Of a DNA stretch of 64,000 nucleotides, positions 11,601-22,115 are shown one piece after another. The position numbers and the translations under genes are program-made. Origin of the DNA: Cryptomeria japonica (lineage: Eukaryota; Streptophyta; Pinopsida; Cupressales; Cupressaceae); assembly GCF_030272615.1 (NCBI RefSeq), contig NC_081413.1, positions 565,132,510 through 565,196,509 on the forward strand. The letters run 5' to 3'. Position 1 is the first letter of the stretch. Each line of letters starts with the position of its first letter. Below the pieces are notes generated by a model. The model worked only from the letters and a program-made list of their open reading frames with translations. It searched no databases and was not told the DNA's origin.

Positions 11601-12231
11601 TTTTGCTGACACTATAGGATCATCATTGGTGTATAATAATATGAGTAAAGTTTTGGATATGTGGAATGAGCTTAATGGAGACAAGGTTGTTCTAATGCCT
11701 ATTTTGGACAAGTGGAAGCCTAGGGAGGAGGACATAGAACTTATATGTGTATCTTATGATGGGGTAGGGGTTGACCCCATTATCAAATCCACTTGTGACG
11801 TAACAAAGGATCTAGCAAATTTAGCAGAAGGAGTAGATAATGCAAAGAGGAAGATCAACTTGTATAAGAAAGAGTACACTTAGCAAGTTTTTGAATTATT
11901 CCCAGGGGGTTTTGCTAGTCCAACTCAATTGAAGGACAAAAAAATATGGCTTAATGAATTAGGAGCCAACCTATCATTAAGGATAAAGGGAATCATTAAT
12001 ACAGATGATACTTCTCTATTTGTCAGAACGGTTGAGGGGATAGAGAAAATTAAATCACACTATGGTTTCTTAAATTCAGAGGTCAATAAAATGAGGAACT
12101 CTTGGAAGAGATTAGCCAAGACAAAAGGGAAAGTTTTTAACTTCTCATGGCCTGCTGATGACGTGTACCAAGAGTGGACAAGAAAGTATACTATGTTGGA
12201 TGCAGAGGTTCAAGAAGAAGAAGTCAAATGA
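8668..12231 (+). pseudogene. Unit I: 1,188-codon reading frame of unknown family with six in-frame stops
   Basis: One frame runs from ATG at 8668 to TGA at 12229 without any frameshift. It is broken by TAG 8740, TAA 9889, TAA 10108, TAG 10627, TAG 10834 and TAG 11881. I do not recognise the protein. Residues 1-480 look globular (DGDWLRDPQIGF-like start, FGLSEVSNYLKPINF, GPLKELFVKIGG, DRPFGWYSLLMHLFLF, HKWGDMYLYPIFRVYG). Around residues 605-635 is a basic KRK...PKKQRVGK stretch that could be a nuclear signal. Residues 740-930 are rich in Glu/Lys and may form coiled coil (VEKEAMEKAFLQTKLETVLK), followed by a Ser/Pro-rich linker and a third helical part (ELEKLKQAQTMFANKYEERV). No zinc knuckle, DSG, D,D-35-E or YVDD motif is present. 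It could be a gag-like or captured protein of a non-autonomous element, or a dead host gene. The domain reading is by eye. Confidence 0.7.
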
Positions 12232-12275
12232 CAACCACGGGAGAGGGGCCGTTAGAAAGTGGAAAAGATTTGCTA

Positions 12276-12322
12276 CTTCTTGTTCAAACAAGAAGTTTGT
12301 TGTAACAAACCTTTTGAAAAGG
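12276..12322 (+). repeat. Three abutting perfect palindromes after the unit I frame
   Basis: Palindrome 1 (12276-12295) has arms CTTCTTGTT/AACAAGAAG with a 2-base centre. Palindrome 2 (12295-12310) has arms GTTTGTT/AACAAAC with centre GT. Palindrome 3 (12310-12322) is CCTTTT-G-AAAAGG. Each shares its border base with the next, so the 47 bases are fully used. They begin 45 bases after the stop codon of the long frame. As RNA they could form three stacked hairpins; a role in 3' end formation or packaging is inference only. Confidence 0.8.
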
Positions 12323-13272
12323 TCTGAAGCTTGTATGCATCCATAATGTTATAAATGGATACCAGGACTAGTAAAAAGGGGATCACAAGAATTTGTAAAG
12401 AAACTCTATAGAAATTTATATGAGTTTTGTCTAAGATCACAGAGAATATTTCTGAGTTTTGTAAGATTTTTTCAAAATGAATATCAATATATAGACCATA
12501 AAATTTCGAGCCTAGAATTTGTGTTGTCTTCTGGTGTGCTTTCAAGTATTTACTAGTTTCATTTGGGTAATCTAGGGTTATTCAACTGAACATGGATTGT
12601 ATAGTAGTCCTTATAGATATGTTTCTTAGCTTTCTTCTTTAGGAGAGGAATTAAATACATGAGGAATATCTCTGTCAATATGTTATTTTGTTGGAGACTT
12701 TGAATCTGATGAACACTACCTAGTCTAATAAGGAAAGACTCTTATATATGTTAGGCATGTATGGGGTTGATAGAAGCCGAAGTGATAATATGTATGGAGA
12801 TGTTTAATTGTGAAATCCTTGTTTAATTTAGATGACTTTGTGGCCTGGATTAGGCACTGGTATCAGTTGTAGTTCTCTTGCTAGATTTCTTGTAGATCAA
12901 TACTGAACATGAGCATAAGCTTTCTTTCATTATTTTAGTTTGTGTTTGAGGCGATAAGATTCACTAGTTTTGGACTGGTTTACTGTGGATCTATCCTAAA
13001 AGTGTGAAATTATTCACAGAAGGTATACCCGCCTAAACTTTGGATAAGTTCAAAGTGTAGAAGGTTCTTGAAACCTTGTCATATGTTGCTCTGAGGTTCT
13101 TTTTCTTTGATTTCTTTATTTGCAGATAGAGTTATTATATTTCTTATAAGGGATAAGAGAGGAATCAGAATTTGAGAACAACACACCCCCCTCCTCCCAG
13201 CATCCAGTTGTGTTCAACACACCTAAAGTGAAAATGCTCCCAAAGGCTATTATTGGTCCCTAATTAATCTTA
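12323..13272 (+). other. 3' flank of unit I, possible LTR-like sequence
   Basis: No protein was recognised. A short PPT-like run (AAAAAGGGGA, about 12374) and a C-tract (ACACACCCCCCTCCTCCC, about 13178-13195, followed by GTTGTGTTCAACACACC) recall the 3' end of copia LTRs in this window. No matching copy exists upstream of the long frame, so I cannot prove that this is an LTR. The stretch ends where the gypsy-type LTR begins at 13273. Confidence 0.35.
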
Positions 13273-14440
13273 TGTAATTGTATTGGTGTAATTTGGAATT
13301 AGGGTTACAATTAAGATAATAAAACTATAAACAATCCAAAATTAATCATTACATGGAAAGAGGGGTCAACCTAATAGATCTAGCTTCAATCCAAAGAAGG
13401 AAATGGTTGAAATTTTGATTAGATTCACCTTGCTTGTAGGCCTCCCTCTTTCTAAATTTAAATGGATTAGTAATTATGAAATTAGGGCCAAACAAGTGAT
13501 AATTGAAGTAAATCATCATAAATAGATTGCTATAGATATCCCATGGAGCCACAAACTAAGATCTAGGTAAAAGATGTTTAAAACATTTTCCTAGAAATTC
13601 AAACTAATTTTTTGAGACCAGGTAGTACATATTCACCCTAGTCCTCTAAATTTTGCTCTGTCAAAAGCTAAACCTACTTGTCACTATCAACTCTGTCAAA
13701 ATTATTGAGTACAATTCATGCACCTGTTCCCTACACAGAGTGAGGAAATATGTTGTGGATAGGGATTTTCCTTAGCTCAAACCCTAATTTTGTAATTAAC
13801 CATACAATTGAATGATAAATGTAATATAAACTATAACAAGATGCTTTCATTTTGAGGGAAATGCTAGATCTGAAATGAAATGCATGTAATTTCAATGTAT
13901 ACCTTGATGAAGTTTTATTTGATCCTCATGCAAGGGTTTAGGATTTCTTGTATGATGTCTTAGTAAAAAATTTATCATGGATGCCATATTGAATGCTTGA
14001 ACTTGACTTCACTTCTTCTCTAATGCTTGATGAATGATTGATTGCTTGCTCGCTTTAATTGGCTAGAGTGGAATTGAGATCATTAGATGACTTAGATGAT
14101 TAGGTTTCAAATGAGATGGGCAGACCTCCTTTTACATTTGACTTCTCGAAAATTAATTTAATTTTTGGATTAGGCTGACAGAGGATTAGATTTCCCGCTC
14201 ATTTGAGATGACCATTATAGGGACCAAATTTGGGTCTTGATTAAGAGGACCAAGGTGCTCGACGTCCTGGTCCTAAAAATTAGGAGCCAAGCTTGAGGAG
14301 ACAAGGAAAGTGGTGAAAAAGTGATTATCTAGTGTGGTGTGAGCATAATCAAAATAATTACTAGGCATCACAAGATGAAGCACCAAGGTGAGGTCAAGGT
14401 GGGGATGAAATTGTATGCAGATTCAATTTATGACACTACA
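13273..14440 (-). repeat. 3' LTR of element K
   Basis: It aligns over nearly its full length with 33878-35027, for instance 'gaattagggtt-caa-taagataataaaac' at 13297-13325, 'aaatggattagta-ttgtgaaattagggc' near 13460, and 'aagcaccaaggtgagg' at 14379-14394. It ends ...GACACTACA at 14440, and the reverse complement starts TGTAGTGTC. The left end (TGTAATTG at 13273) is less certain by about 15 bases. Confidence 0.75.
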
Positions 14441-14460
14441 TTTAGCCCCCGCTTTAGTGG
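14441..14460 (-). other. Element K polypurine tract
   Basis: On the minus strand CACTAAAGCGGGGGCTAAA stands directly before TGTAGTGTC, the LTR start. It is purine-rich with a G5 core and is in the position of a plus-strand primer. Confidence 0.65.
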
Positions 14461-15874
14461 GATTATGAGACTAAGCATACTCACGGTAAATTACAAAGTC
14501 ACATTGAAAAACTTTCACCTAGATATTAAAGAGACAAGACATACCAAGCCCCCACAGACTTTAGGAGCTTACTACTCTAATATCAAGATAAAAGGGACAA
14601 CACATGAAAGAGAAAGAGAGAGAATGACTATACTTGGCCTAGTAAGATTTTCTTACTATGAGTCATGAAAAGAAAAATACCAAATTACAAAGCAAAAGGC
14701 TTAGTTTACAAAGTAACTTGAGTATTGAAAACATGTCATGGTGTCTGCATAAAGTGTAACATTGAGCGGAGTGTATGCCCCCACATTAATTTATTGCATA
14801 CACCTTATTAGGAGTAAATGCTTTAAAGAAACATTTATCCAAAAGACAATCACATTACCACAATGAGACACTCCCAAGAAAGGACAAATCAAAGGATAAT
14901 GGTCACAAAACATATAGGAAAAAGCACATAAGGGATCCACTAACTTTGGGGTCAGTATGCTCTTATGATAAATAATGTATATCAATAATATTTGTATTGA
15001 ATTGACCTCATCCATCAAATGTAGTGTAACTATGAACACAATGGAAGAAGAGCACAAGAGATAACAAACAAAAGTCTTTTTGAGTAAACATAAAAGAGAC
15101 CAAAAAGAGATCTTAGCGCTTTGCATCATCCCCAAGTAGACAACACAAAGCACATTTACAAACAAAAGAACATGTACAACATAACATTAACACAACGTAT
15201 AGAAGAATTGAGATACAAATAGAATAATGGCACAATGGATTCAGTCTCTTTATTACCTTGTACCAATGGCTTAACAAGGGTCATCCAAAGAGAACCTAAC
15301 ATAACACAAAAACATGTCAAGTAGCACATCACAAGGGATGCACGTTACAAAGAAGCAAACACACAAAAGAGAATACATGACATGAATGAAGCTAAAAAAA
15401 GAAAATCATCCACCTCCCAATATTGCTTAACATCATCTAGGGATGGTGGACAAGATGCAAGAGGAGCCACTTTGAGCATGATAAATGGAGCTACAACAAG
15501 TTCCAAACAAGGACCATTCTCTAAGGATGAATAACTTTGTTTGTCACTAGGAGCTAGGCTTAATGCTTTTAAAAATTGTGAAAGTAACTCATGATTAATC
15601 TAAACAAGCTCAAATATATTATTATAATCAACATTGTTAGCATGAACAACATTATCATCATCCATATCATCATCTAGATTAATAAAAATAGGATATCTAA
15701 CATGAAAAGAAGTTGAACCATCAATTTTCTTAAGCATCTTTAATTTAGGTGATTTGAGTTGAACTTCCTCCCTAGGGTTAGGAGAAGGTTGGACAAATTC
15801 AGCACTTGGTGTATTTGAGGAGGAAATGGTTTGGGAAGAAATCTCATGAGCCTTGGCATGGCATATTCATCGGT
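14461..15874 (-). pseudogene. Element K, end of coding region and 3' non-coding part
   Basis: Read on the minus strand from 15874, one frame gives an acidic, helical protein piece (SPKLKMLKKIDGSTSFHVRY, then INLDDDMDDDNVVHANNVDY, then PLASCPPSLDDVKQYWEVDD) with one stop. It continues the coding region seen at 23568-24700 on the other side of element C. After about 15370 the frame dissolves. The 124-residue open frame at 15165-14791 has no recognisable domain. No RT, RNase H or integrase motif was found, although the PPT and LTR follow directly. The function of the acidic piece is unknown. Confidence 0.5.
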
Positions 15875-15879
15875 GTTCT

Positions 15880-17373
15880 TGTTGGCAATATTACAAGGAT
15901 ATTGAGAAGATTGTTGATGATTATGGACATAACTGATTAAAGATGTTTTACTATCTTGATATTATTATTTTGTCATTGATGTCAAGAAATTGATTTGCTA
16001 ATTCAGTATGATGCTGCCATATCTTAAGAAATATGATATGAATATTATAAAGAAGTCGGTAAAGACACAGGAAAGAATATGATGAATAAGGGGATAAGTT
16101 ATTCAATGGGCAACTCTACCGAGTCAGACAATGATGAGATCTCGATGTTTTAGATTGTTTTAACATCATACATATGTTGTAAAATGTAAAGGTTAATACT
16201 ATACTATGTTGTCAAGCAAAGAACCTAGTTGGTAAACCCTAAGGAACCTATTCGGTAAACCCTAAGGTTATCGCAGTTGGTTAATGAAGACAGAATGTCT
16301 ATCGAGTGAAGTTTAGTATTCACCGAGTTGTAACCGACCTATAGCAGAATGAATTAAATGTTTACATGTGATATTTAATGAAAGATGCTGATGAGCTGGA
16401 GTGGATCAATGATTGGCAAGCCGTAAAAGAAGTTTGTTAAATGAATCTAAGGCAATGGAAAGTTGGCAAGAAGATCTACAGCTCAGATTGAACAGCATTA
16501 CCCTAACACAAGTTGCAAGATGATTGTGCAAGTTCCAAGGTGGGGTAAAATATTTTTAGATCGAAAGATACAATGAACCTGGACAAGATTGAAGATCTGA
16601 TGGCTATGATTGATCATGGGAAATGTGATCAAGGAGATTAAGCGGTTAGAAGATTGTTTATAAATAAGGAACTGTTGATAAACAATGTATGCGGGCAAGT
16701 ATATGCCCAGGGATGCTACATAGTGATTACCGAGCACAGAAGCTTGAAGACCTATTAGAATAACAAAGTATTGATGCCCAACAGATAGACAAGATTAGTT
16801 CTATATCTAGATTGTATTGAACAAATAGGAATCTGCTTTAGCATTTCAGATGTGAAGTTGCAGATAGATTGTATTACTGTTATTTTGTGAAAGTGACAAA
16901 AAATCTCTTAACCGAGTGGACTTAACAGTCTTATATGTAAATCCTCTAACAAGGTGACATTTTGATTGAGTGTTTGAAATCCTTTGACAAGGTCACTTCT
17001 AACAAAGTGAAGATCCTAACAGATCTGAGGGAAATCCCTTAACCGGGTCACATCTAGCAATGTGTTTGTAATATTTAATAGGATTTGCTTTTAACTGAGC
17101 ATACTCTAGAAGAGTATATTTCTTAGTGGGTCCAAAATCCCACAGTGGTTTTTCCCTATTTGGGTTTCCACGTTAAATCTAGTGTTATGAGGTTTATATT
17201 GTTCATATGTTTTTGAATTTGCATGTTTGACAGTTTTTTATTATATGACTGATATATGTTACCGAGGTTGAATCTGATGTTTTTATGGATGATTAAGTTT
17301 GTATGATTCACCCCCCCCCCTCTCATCTTGTTGGCAATTGGATCTGTACTTATATTAAGTATCAAAACTATCA
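15880..17373 (+). repeat. 5' LTR of element C
   Basis: It is 1,494 bases, from TGTTGGCAAT to ...AACTATCA. It holds a TATA box near 16660, the hairpin block at 17145-17172, and a C-tract near 17309-17318 that is longer than in the 3' LTR. A 23-base tandem duplication (16221-16243 and 16244-16266) is absent from the 3' LTR. Confidence 0.93.
16657..16669 (+). promoter_or_regulatory. TATA box in the element C 5' LTR
   Basis: TTTATAAATAAGG lies 777 bases into the LTR, a normal place for an LTR promoter. The 3' LTR has lost two bases at this site (TTTTAAATAAGG near 22850). In element D the same site reads TTTATAAATAGG in the 3' LTR but TTTATGAATAGG in the 5' LTR (55894-55906), so the promoter of D is probably weakened. 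Confidence 0.6.
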
Positions 17374-17375
17374 AT

Positions 17376-17387
17376 TGGTATCAGAGC
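17376..17387 (+). other. Element C primer-binding site
   Basis: TGGTATCAGAGC begins two bases after the LTR and matches the complement of the initiator Met-tRNA 3' end. Confidence 0.95.
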
Positions 17388-17437
17388 TTTGGACTTCGAA
17401 AGGAAAGTTTAAAGGCACTTGAGTTAAAGATCCAAAG

Positions 17438-18420
17438 ATGTATAAGAGGGATGCACCTATGCAGAATAAGTCAAGTTTCTCTACATGGTAGAAAAGGATG
17501 AAGCTACATCTATCAGGAGTTGGAGAATATGCTACATACTATCTGGAGAATGGTTTTGTTGCACTAAGCACCTATCCATTGACTATGGAAGAGATAAAGG
17601 CGAAGCAAGAACATATTCAAGCAATGATTGAAATAACATCTGCATTGACTGATTTTGAGTTTAATGATCTAGAAGGCTGCAATGATGCAAAGGCAATGTG
17701 GACTAAGCTCATATCTGTATATGGAGGAGATGAGCATGTTCAAAGAGAAAAAGTTGATAGTCTAAGAGGACAACTTGAATCTATGAGGATGAATGAAGGT
17801 GAGAACATAACCCAGTACAGTACAAGACTAAAGCAGATTGTAAATCAAATCAAAGGAGCGGGAGGAACTATTGAAGAAAAGGATGTGACAAGTAAGTTGT
17901 TAAGAACCCTTTTACCTACCTATGCAATCCAAGTCTTTGCAATCAATGAATTGAGGTTTGTACCTAATATGCTAGTTTCCTTGGATGCTACTATTGGTAA
18001 GCTACATGCATTTGAGTTAAGTAATTTTGATAATAGTGGGTCATCGGTAAATAAAGTTGAATCTGCATTTAGTTCTTTTCATCTGAATGAATCTAATGAT
18101 TACAATGAAAGAAAGTATAAGTACTCTGAAGGAGATCATAGTGGAGCAAGTGAAAGATTTAAAAAGAACATGGAGGAGGTACACAAACTGTATGAAGAAA
18201 TCAGAAAGCAAGAAGAGTTTGAAGCACTATTGGCCAAAAGGTTACCGAGAGGCAAAGGTAAGTATAAAGGAAAACTACCTTTGAAATGTTTTAATTGTGA
18301 TAAGATTGGACATATGGCTTCTAACTGTCCTGACAAAGATTTCACTAAAAAGAGAGATTACCGAGATGTTAAACAGAAAGATAATCATTACAGAGGACAC
18401 CGAGACTTCAGAAGAAGAAA
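17438..18420 (+). pseudogene. Element C gag with CCHC knuckle
   Basis: The start is ATG 17438 (MYKRDAP), as in the sister element D. A TAG at 17489 replaces a Lys codon; after it the frame is open. Gag signatures are MKLHLSGVGEYATYYLENGF, WTKLISVYGGDEHVQREKVD, LRGQLESMRMNEGENITQYS, and the knuckle CFNCDKIGHMASNC at 18287-18328 with all four ligands. A basic/acidic tail follows (RRKTCLIADEESEDD). Gag forms the particle and packages element RNA. It is in one frame with the protease, as a gag-pol polyprotein. Confidence 0.9.
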
Positions 18421-18930
18421 GACATGCTTAATTGCTGATGAGGAATCTGAAGATGATAAATCAGATGAGACTGATACAGAGGAAGTTGTTTATGTGGCTA
18501 TCAAGGATGGATCAGATGAAGAAAGGTATGAAGAAAAAGCCCTAATATTTCACATAAACACTAATGATTCTTGGATTATAGATAGTGGATGTTCACATCA
18601 TATGACAGGAGATAAACACAAATTTGTTATGTTAGAAGATTATGATGGAGGCTATGTTAGATTTGGTAATGATGCACCATGTCCAGTAAGAGGTAAAGGA
18701 TCCATAACACTTCTTGATAAAGCAAGATGCAATGATGTTTATTAGGTTGAAGGTTTGAAATACAATTTGTTGAGTGTAGCACAGCTAAACAACATAGGTT
18801 ACCGAATAGAATTTTAGAAAGGAATTGTCAAAGTTCATGACAAGAATGGAAAGTTAGCTTCTACCAAGACACAAACAAAAGGTAATACATTTCACCTTGA
18901 CTCAACTCACAATAAGTGTTTGCATGCAAA
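18421..18930 (+). pseudogene. Element C protease
   Basis: The aspartic protease site WIIDSGCSHHMTGDKHKF is complete, with DSG at 18581-18589, followed by VRFGNDAPCPVRGKGSITLL. TAG at 18744 replaces the Trp in the block that reads YWVEGLK in D, and a second TAG at 18815 lies at the same place as in D. The rest, VHDKNGKLASTKTQTKGNTF, leads into the pre-integrase domain. The protease would cut gag-pol inside the particle. Confidence 0.88.
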
Positions 18931-19760
18931 GATTGATAATACCTGGTTATGGCATAAAAGGTTTTGTCATGTTAATTTTGATAATCTGATCAAGATAAGC
19001 AAGAAGCACAGAGTAAGAGGTCTACCGAGTCTTGAAAAACCTAAGAATGCTATGTGTCGAGGATGCCAGATGGGTAAGATGACAAGATCCAACTTTACAA
19101 GTAAGTCCTACACTTCTAAGGGAATTTTAGATCTTGTGCACACTGATCTTTGTGGTCCTATGAAAGTTCAAAGTTATTATGGTGATAAGTATTTAATATT
19201 ATTTTTGAATGACTATTCAAGGATGATGTCAGTAATGTTTTTAAAAGAAAAATCAGAAGCTTTTCAAATGTTTAAGTGGTACAAGGCTAGAATTGAAAAT
19301 GAAACAGGAAGACATCTGAAATGTCTTAGATCGGATAGAGGAGGAGAGTTCACATATGATGAGTTCAACCTATTTTGCAGTGATCATGGTATTAAAAGAC
19401 AAGTCTCTGCACCGAGAACTCCACAGCAAAATGGAATAGCTAAAAGAAGAAATAGATCTATTGTGGATTGTGCTAGAACACTGATGATTGAGAAGAAGGT
19501 TCCACAAACATTTTAGAGAGAAGCAATAAGCACAGCTGTTTACACCTTGAACCAAGTTCAATTGAAGAAAAGTACTTTGAAGACACCTTATGAAATCTAG
19601 TATGGCAAGAAACCTAATGTAAGTTATTTTAAGATCTTCGGAAGTGAATGCTATGTTCATAAAGATGATAGAAATGGCAAGTTTGATCAGAAAAGTGAAG
19701 AAGGAACATTTCTAGGATATTCTTCTAGAAGCAAAGCATTTAAATGTCTGATCAAATCAT
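18931..19760 (+). pseudogene. Element C integrase
   Basis: The zinc-binding GAG-pre-integrase part reads LWHKRFCHVNFDNLIKISKK and CRGCQMGK. The catalytic core has LVHTDLCGPM and LNDYSRMM with both Asp present. The third acidic residue is changed: the motif reads PQQNGIAKRRNRSI, with AAA (19442) where D has Glu. Stops occur at 19514 (in TFWREA of relatives) and at 19598, where the copia block PYE-W-YGKKP has TAG for Trp; the latter is shared with D. The C-terminal part SYFKIFGSECYVHK and GTFLGYSSRSKAF is readable. Confidence 0.88.
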
Positions 19761-20029
19761 CTAACAAAATAGTAGAAAGTGCAAATGTGAAAACTGATGA
19801 ATTTGTAGAAAGAACTGATGAAATGAATTCCAAAGAACTGGAAGACCATGATGAATTTGTCTATGTGCAACCAAGAAGTCCTACCGAGATAACTGTCGAA
19901 GAAAATGAAGAAAATATCTAGTTACCGAGTGATGAAGAAGATCATACAGAGCCTACCGAGCCTGTATTAGCTAAGTATGTTAGAAGACACCATGCACCAA
20001 GTTAGATTATAGGAGATAAGGATGATCCA

Positions 20030-20920
20030 GTGATGACAAGGAACAAACTGAGACAGAACACATGTTTGATATCTGAATTTGAACCGAGAATAGTGAAAGA
20101 GGCATTTAACAGTGAAGATTGGATAAATGCTATGACTGAAGAGATTGATCAAATCAAGAAGAATGACACATGGACATTGGTCCCAAGACCGAAGGACAAA
20201 AATGTAATTGGTACAAAGTGGATCTTCAAAAACAAGCTAAATGAGAAAGGTGAGGTCATTTGGAACAAAGCAAAATTGGTTTGCAAAGGTTATGCCCAAA
20301 AAGAAGGAATTGATTATGGTGAGACTTTTGCACCTGTTGCTAGACTTGAAGGAGTTAGAACATTGTTGGCATATGCTACTTTCAATAACTTCAAGGTATA
20401 TCAAATGGATGTCAAATTTGCATTTCTAAATGGAATATTAGAAGAAGAAGTTTTCATTGAACAACCTGAAGGATTTGTTGATGAAAATAATAAAGATTAG
20501 GTATGTAAATTGAACAAAGCTTTATATGGTCTGAAACAAGCACCTAGAGCATGGTATGAAAGATTGCACTCTTATTTGATTAAGATTGTTTTTATAAGGA
20601 CAAGTGAGAACAGCAACATGTACATGAAGAATGATGAAAATGGAATACTAATCTCAACTATATTTTTTGATGATATTATATTTTGTGGAAATGACTCTTT
20701 ATGCAAGAACTTTGAAAATGAAATGAGCAAAGAATTTGAGATGTCATTAATCGGTGAGAAAAAGTATTTTATAGGCTTACAGATACTGCAAATGAAAAAT
20801 GAGATTTTCATTACTTAATCCAAATACATAAAGGAAATCTTGAAGAAATTTGGAATGGAGGATTCAAAGCCAGTAAGTACTCCCATGACTACCAACTGTA
20901 AACTATCAAAGAATGATGAA
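20030..20920 (+). pseudogene. Element C reverse transcriptase
   Basis: The finger and palm blocks are clear: [82 protein letters not shown] at 20498 replaces a Gln codon of D. The catalytic motif reads FFDD (20663-20674) where D has FVDD; both Asp are kept. A further stop at 20817 breaks ITQSKY. The enzyme copies element RNA into cDNA; this copy is inactive because of its stops. Confidence 0.9.
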
Positions 20921-21616
20921 TCTGCATCTGTTGATGAGACATTCTACTGATCCATGATTGGAAAACTACAATATGTTATTCATAGTAGGCTAGATATAGC
21001 ACATGCAGTAGGTATTGTTGCAAGATTCTCTGCAGACCCTAAGGAAATACACATGACAACAATCAAAAGAATTTTCAGATACTTGAAAGGCACTGAAGAT
21101 TATGGCTTAGTATATCAGAAAGGAAATGATTTTGATCTAAAAGTTTATACTGATGTTGATTGGACAGGCAACATTGATGACAGAAAAAGCACAAGTGGAG
21201 GAGCTTTCTTCTTAGGAGAAAGACTAGTGAGTTGGCTTAGCAAGAAACAAGGATGTGTTTCTCAGTCAACAGTCGAAGCTGAATATGTTGTAGCAACACT
21301 GAATTGTACCAACATTGCATGGATCAAACAACTGTTGGAAGGTATAAATTAGAAAGTTACCAAGCCAGTAACTATATTCTGTGACAATACTTGTGCCATT
21401 AATATTTCAAAGAACCCTGTTATGCACTCTAAGACAAAGCACATCTCTATCAAATATCATTATCTTAGAGAAGAAGCTCAAGAGAAGAAAGTGGTGTTGG
21501 AATATGTCAACACAAAGGAGCAAATAGCTGATATCTTCACCAAGCCACTACCAAAGGACACTTTTGAATATCTTAGAAGTAAGTTAGGGATCCTACCCCT
21601 ATCTTTTACTCACTGA
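20921..21616 (+). pseudogene. Element C RNase H and end of pol
   Basis: After a TGA at 20947 the frame reads [36 protein letters not shown], then the RNase H acidic sites YTDVDW, STVEAEYV and CDNTCAINISKN. The typical end KTKHISIKYHYLRE, EYVNTKEQIADIFTKPLPKD is complete, with the stop TGA at 21614. A TAG near 21350 breaks GINEKVTK. RNase H removes the RNA strand after cDNA synthesis. Confidence 0.9.
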
Positions 21617-22115
21617 CCGAGTTCGGTGAAAGCATCACTTCGATGACTCTATTGAATATCTTTTGGGGAGCTGATGCTGGAGTGATACACTTTGGAATTT
21701 TTTTCTGAAAGTGTACTAGAAATAATACTGGGATAATACAGAAAATGATACAGGGAATAGGAATTGTAAACAAATGCTCTGACCGAGACTTAGTTGATAC
21801 ACAACAGCAGGAAATAACTTCTTACAGAAAGAAATTATGTTTTAGTTCTATTCTTTTTGGCATTGTTGTCAAAGGGGGAGAAGACCAAGAAGGAGAAGAC
21901 CTACCCAGGGGGAGAAGACCAAGAAGGAGAAGATCTACCAAAAGGGGAGAAGACCTGAGAAAACTAAGATAAGACTACAGATTGAAATAAAGACTGAAAA
22001 CAGAAGAGAAGTCTGATGTATGGGGGAGAGCATTTCAGCATTTCAGAATCACAGTAATCCAAATTTTTTAAAGGTCAAATCAATTGGTTTTGCCATCAAT
22101 GCCAAAGGGGGAGAT
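21617..22115 (+). other. Element C 3' non-coding region with purine-rich tandem repeats and PPT
   Basis: At 21871-21966 a ~34-base unit GGGGGAGAAGACCAAGAAGG.. occurs about two and a half times, all purine-rich. It starts with the box TTGTCAAAGGGGGAGA (21866), a near copy of the final one. The true PPT AAAGGGGGAGAT is at 22104-22115, preceded by GCCATCAATGCC. Element D has only a weak version of the repeats. Confidence 0.8.

Noticed and set aside
12859-12870. TGGTATCAG in the 3' flank of unit I, like a copia primer-binding site
   Set aside because: Only nine bases fit, no LTR end with CA stands two bases before it, and no gag follows.
14791-15165. 124-codon minus-strand open frame in element K
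   Set aside because: Hydrophobic but without any known motif, and it lies in the worn 3' part next to the PPT; taken as chance.
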